NCBI GenBank assembly: GCA_038525525.1
Contig: JBCBHO010000005.1
Span: forward strand, 186,001-250,000
Reading direction: 5' to 3'
Origin: Shimia_B sp038525525
GTDB lineage: Bacteria; Pseudomonadota; Alphaproteobacteria; Rhodobacterales; Rhodobacteraceae
Length of the DNA: 64,000 nucleotides
Shown: piece after piece, positions 60,806 to 64,000 of the stretch
How positions within the stretch are numbered: the first letter of the stretch is position 1
How the letters are laid out: each line of letters starts with the position of its first letter
Translations under genes and position numbers: made by a program
Notes under the pieces: generated by a model
Database searches by the model: none
Seen by the model: only the letters and a program-made list of their open reading frames with translations
What the model was told of the DNA's origin: nothing

Positions 60806-62914
60806 TCAGGCCGCCTTCTTCTCGAGCCTCCGGCGATGGAGCACCGGCTCGGTATACCCCGCGGGCTGCACGCGCCCCTCGAAGACGAGATCGCAGGCCG
60901 CACGGAAGGCAACCCCGTCATAGCGCGGCGCCATGGCCTCGTAGGATGCGTCGTCCGCGTTCTGCCGGTCGACGACCTCGGCCATCTTCTTCATGGCCGC
61001 CATCACCTGCGCCTCGCTCACCACGCCGTGGTGGAGCCAGTTGGCCAGCGCTTGGGACGAGATCCGGCAGGTCGCGCGGTCCTCCATGAGACCCACGTCG
61101 TGGATGTCGGGCACCTTCGAGCAGCCCACCCCCTGGTCCACCCAGCGCACCACATAGCCGAGGATGCCCTGCGCGTTGTTCTCGATCTCCGAGGCGATCT
61201 CCTCGTCCGACCAGTTCGGGCGGTCGGCCACCGGGATCGTGAGCAAATCGGAGAGCTTGCCGCGCGGCCCAGCAGTGCGGAGGCCGTCCTGCACTGCCAT
61301 CACGTCCACGGCGTGGTAGTGCATCGCGTGGAGCGTGGCCGCCGTGGGCGACGGCACCCACGCGCAGGTGGCGCCCGATTTCGGGTGACCGATCTTCTGG
61401 TCGATCATGTCGCCCATGCGGTCGGGCATGGCCCACATGCCCTTGCCGATCTGCGCGCGGCCCTTGAGGCCGCAGGCGAGCCCGATATCGACGTTGCGAT
61501 CCTCGTAGGCGGCAATCCAGGGCGTGGCCTTCATGGCGCCCTTAGCGATCATGGGCCCGGCTTCCATGGAGGTGTGGATCTCATCGCCGGTACGGTCGAG
61601 GAAGCCCGTATTGATGAAGGCCACGCGGGACTTCGCGGCACGGATGCATTCCTTGAGATTGGCGGAGGTGCGCCGCTCCTCGTCCATGATGCCCATCTTC
61701 ACGGTGTTGGCCGGGAGCCCGAGGATTTCCTCCACCGCGCCAAAGATCTCGTTCGAGAATGCCACTTCCTCGGGCCCGTGCATCTTGGGCTTCACGATGT
61801 AGACGGAGCCAGTCTGGGAATTGCCGCCCGCGCGCGCGAGGTCGTGCATGGCGATGAGCACCGTCGAGAGCGCGTCGAGGAGCCCCTCCCCGATCTCGTT
61901 GCCGTCCCGGTCGAGCACGGCAGGATTTGTCATCAGGTGGCCGACATTGCGCACCAGCATGAGCGAGCGGCACTTCACGGTGAAGTCCGAGCCGTCGGGC
62001 GCGTGGTAGGTGGCGTCGCCGTAGAGCTTGCGCGTGACGGTCTGGCCTCCCTTCTCGAAGGTCTCCTCGAGATCGCCCTTCATCAGCCCGAGCCAGTTTG
62101 CATAGGCCAGAACCTTGTCCTCGGCGTCCACGGCCGCCACGCTGTCTTCGCAATCCATGATGGTGGAGACCGCGGCCTCGAGGTTCACGGCGGCGATATG
62201 AGCGGGGTCGTCCTTGCCGATATCATGGTCGGCGTTGACGAGAACTTCGATCTTCAGGCGGTTGTTCTCGAATAGGAACCCGCGACAGTCGCCGTCCTCC
62301 ATGGTGCCGAGGAACTGGCCCGTGTCCTTGAGGGGCGCGGCGGCCACGTCCGTCACCTCCGCCCAGCTCGTGCCGTCGAGCGGCAGCGCCTCGTCAAGAA
62401 AGGCCTTGGCCCGCGCGATGACCCGCGCGCCGCGCTCGGGATCATAGCCCTTGCCGCTGGGCAGGTCTCCTAGCGCGTCGGTGCCGTAGAACGCGTCATA
62501 GAGATTGCCCCAGCGGGCATTGGCGGCGTTGAGCGCGAAGCGCGCGTTCATGATGGGCACCACGAGCTGGGGCCCGGGCGTGGCGGCGATCTCGGCATCC
62601 ACGTTGGCCGTCTCGATCTCGAAGTCCGGGCCCTCGGGCACGAGGTAGCCGATCTCCTTCAGGAAGGCCTCATAGGCCCCGGCGTCGTGCGGCTGGCCCT
62701 TCCGGGCCTTGTGCCATTCGTCGATCTCCGCCTGCATGCGCGCGCGGGTCTCGAGCAGCGCGCGGTTTCTGGGCCCGAACTCGTGAACGAGGCGCGAGAG
62801 GCCCGCCCAGAATGTGTCTCCCGAGATGCCCGTCCCCGGCAGCGCCCGGTCCTCGATGAAATCGAACAAGGGCTTCGCAATCTGCAGGTCGTGGCGGGCG
62901 ACGCGGTCGGTCAT
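60806..62914 (-). CDS. glcB: Malate synthase G
   Basis: A 702-residue malate synthase condensing glyoxylate with acetyl-CoA. Conserved GLMKGDLEETFEKGGQ, PKMHGPEEVAFSNEIF, INTGFLDRTGDEIHTSMEAG and GCSKVPDIHDVGLMEDRATC. Length is close to the G-type isozyme (about 720). Isocitrate lyase and the glycolate oxidase subunits glcDEF are not in the window. Confidence 0.96.
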   Translation of the reverse strand: MTDRVARHDLQIAKPLFDFIEDRALPGTGISGDTFWAGLSRLVHEFGPRNRALLETRARMQAEIDEWHKARKGQPHDAGAYEAFLKEIGYLVPEGPDFEIETANVDAEIAATPGPQLVVPIMNARFALNAANARWGNLYDAFYGTDALGDLPSGKGYDPERGARVIARAKAFLDEALPLDGTSWAEVTDVAAAPLKDTGQFLGTMEDGDCRGFLFENNRLKIEVLVNADHDIGKDDPAHIAAVNLEAAVSTIMDCEDSVAAVDAEDKVLAYANWLGLMKGDLEETFEKGGQTVTRKLYGDATYHAPDGSDFTVKCRSLMLVRNVGHLMTNPAVLDRDGNEIGEGLLDALSTVLIAMHDLARAGGNSQTGSVYIVKPKMHGPEEVAFSNEIFGAVEEILGLPANTVKMGIMDEERRTSANLKECIRAAKSRVAFINTGFLDRTGDEIHTSMEAGPMIAKGAMKATPWIAAYEDRNVDIGLACGLKGRAQIGKGMWAMPDRMGDMIDQKIGHPKSGATCAWVPSPTAATLHAMHYHAVDVMAVQDGLRTAGPRGKLSDLLTIPVADRPNWSDEEIASEIENNAQGILGYVVRWVDQGVGCSKVPDIHDVGLMEDRATCRISSQALANWLHHGVVSEAQVMAAMKKMAEVVDRQNADDASYEAMAPRYDGVAFRAACDLVFEGRVQPAGYTEPVLHRRRLEKKAA

Positions 62915-63015
62915 ATTTGGGCTCCAGGTTTTGATTGTCGCGCAAGCTAGGGCCCGGGTTTCCTATCGGCAACACGGTTTCCCCGGCGAGGCGCCGGGAA
63001 ATTCTGGGCCTCGCG

Positions 63016-63171
63016 TCAGTTTTTCTTGCCCGACTTATCGCGGCGGCAGCGCTCGGAGCAGTATTTCACGTCGTCCCAGACCTTTTCCCACTTCTTGCGC
63101 CACGTGAACGGGAGCCCGCAGGTGGCGCAGGTTTTCGTAGGAAGATCGGATTTTTTGCGTTGCTTGGGCAT
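63016..63171 (-). CDS. DUF2256 zinc-ribbon-like small protein
   Basis: A 51-residue protein matching DUF2256. It has two CxxC-like pairs, CATCGLPF and CSERCRRD, around WRKKWEKVWDDVKY, so it probably binds zinc. It is highly basic at both ends. DUF2256 genes commonly lie beside photolyase/cryptochrome genes, and here the next gene is a photolyase-family member 58 bases upstream on the same strand. Confidence 0.88.
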   Translation of the reverse strand: MPKQRKKSDLPTKTCATCGLPFTWRKKWEKVWDDVKYCSERCRRDKSGKKN

Positions 63172-63229
63172 CTGGCAATCCTGGGGCTCTGCCCCAGACC
63201 CCGAGGTACGGAGCACAAAGAAGGCGGGG

Positions 63230-64000
63230 CTATAGGTCGAGCGACATCTGGGTCGTGTTGGACGATTTGGAAGGGCGGCGGCGGGTTTCACCCGGCTGCG
63301 GGTCCCGCTGGAAGCCGCGGTCTTTCTTGCGGGAGGCGTGTTTCTTGACGATGGCATCGGCCTCGGCGCGGAAGGCAGGGCCCTTGCGGACGGCGAAGAT
63401 CTTTTCGCGGGCTTCCCGCGCGGCTGCGGCGACATCGACGATGGGCGCGGGATAGCCCGCCACGCCGCCGGCGCGCCAGGGCTCTTGCAGAAGCGCGTCA
63501 TCGAGTTGGGCAATCTCCGGCACCCAGCGCCGTGTAAAGACGCCCGTGGGATCCTGATCCTTGCCCTGCTTGACGGGATTGTAGATCCGCACCGTGTTCA
63601 TGCCCGTGGTGCCCGATTGCATCTGCGCCTGCGACCAGTGGATGCCGGGCTCGTAGTCGGTGAAGCGGCGGGCGAGCACCATGCCGGTGTCGCGCCAGTC
63701 AAGCCAGAGGTGGTAGCTGCCCACGGCCATGAGCATGGACCGCATGCGGAAGTTGAGCCAGCCGGTCTCGGTCAGGTAGCGCATGCAGGCATCGACGAAG
63801 GGGATGCCCGTGCGGCCCTCGGTCCACGCGGCGAGGCGTTCGGGGTCCGAGCCCTCGCGGATGCCGCGATAGGCGGGATGGAGCGCGCGATGCTCGATGC
63901 CGGGCTCGTCCTCGAGCTTCTGCATGAAGTGGTCGCGCCACGCGAGGCGGGAGGTGAAGCTTTGCAGCGACCCGGTCCAGCCCTCCCGCGTGCCTTTCAC
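63230..64000 (-). CDS. Cryptochrome/photolyase family protein (3' part)
   Basis: The C-terminal 256 residues of an FAD-binding photolyase/cryptochrome. GIPFVDACMRYLTETGWLNF, MLMAVGSYHLWLDWR, EPGIHWSQAQMQSGTTGMNT and YNPVKQGKDQDPTGVFTRRW are the FAD pocket motifs. The 5' end, including the antenna-binding domain, lies beyond position 64000. The C-terminus is basic (RRRPSKSSNTTQM) and may contact DNA. Confidence 0.93.
   Translation of the reverse strand: MKGTREGWTGSLQSFTSRLAWRDHFMQKLEDEPGIEHRALHPAYRGIREGSDPERLAAWTEGRTGIPFVDACMRYLTETGWLNFRMRSMLMAVGSYHLWLDWRDTGMVLARRFTDYEPGIHWSQAQMQSGTTGMNTVRIYNPVKQGKDQDPTGVFTRRWVPEIAQLDDALLQEPWRAGGVAGYPAPIVDVAAAAREAREKIFAVRKGPAFRAEADAIVKKHASRKKDRGFQRDPQPGETRRRPSKSSNTTQMSLDL

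Noticed and set aside
1..64000. tRNA, rRNA, riboswitch, IS element or integrase
   Set aside because: None recognised on either strand; intergenic gaps are too short or lack the required folds or ends. Individual -35/-10 promoters were not called because no pair stood out from the GC-rich background.

Overview
The window is a GC-rich, tightly packed chromosomal segment of an alphaproteobacterium, almost certainly Rhodobacterales (Roseobacter group). The pointers are the DUF5333 and DUF5337 proteins, the nuo-associated helix-hairpin-helix protein, the two Hint-domain proteins, the birA-coaX-rnj block, and alphaproteobacterial GC-clamp palindromes between genes. About 65 protein genes are supported. 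No rRNA, tRNA, CRISPR array, insertion sequence or prophage was seen. Nearly all genes have neighbours closer than 150 bases, and no gene-free stretch exceeds 300 bases.

Layout. 0-7 kb: an atypical SDR, a Hint-domain protein, a tandem universal stress protein, release factor 3 (prfC), a small exported protein and a DEAD-box helicase. 6.6-17 kb, minus strand: a locus occupying the position of the Complex I (nuo) operon, but containing only its accessory reading frames (HhH membrane protein, DUF5337, two DUF5333, a lipoprotein, a CMD-family protein). These are followed by one NuoL-like and one NuoM-like protein that have lost most proton-path residues, then birA, coaX and rnj. Core genes nuoA-K and nuoN are absent from the locus. 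This is the most unusual part of the window. 17-28 kb, minus strand: a sulfotransferase and two small membrane proteins, then a full leucine/isovalerate degradation set (ivd, mccB, mccA, liuC, HMG-CoA lyase) interleaved with unrelated small genes. Most junctions there are 4-base start/stop overlaps, and a palindromic candidate operator precedes ivd.

28-38.7 kb: DegT aminotransferase, phosphoglycolate phosphatase, the UDP-GlcNAc pair glmU-glmS, a lipoprotein, moaA, Kdo transferase, an M20 amidohydrolase, a DsbA-like protein and argE. 38.7-45.3 kb: a peptide ABC importer with a fused double ATPase divergent from the binding protein and two permeases; a LysE exporter gene sits inside the operon. 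45.4-55 kb: a small lipoprotein, L,D-transpeptidase, an amidinotransferase-fold enzyme, a 79-base tandem repeat, a MATE exporter, a DUF3422 protein, a hydrolase and the proton-translocating transhydrogenase pntA-pntB with a clear terminator. 55-64 kb: an SDR, an RTX-Hint protein, a glutamine-amidotransferase-fold hydrolase, a DinB protein, an HNH endonuclease with foreign-looking codon use, glcG and malate synthase G (glcB), a DUF2256 protein and the 3' part of a photolyase/cryptochrome gene that runs off the right edge.

Functionally the segment is mostly housekeeping (cell-wall precursors, cofactors, carbon catabolism, import). The coreless nuo locus, the translationally chained leucine operon, the HNH gene and the palindromic repeats deserve a second look. 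Family calls rest on reading motifs by eye; no database search was possible.
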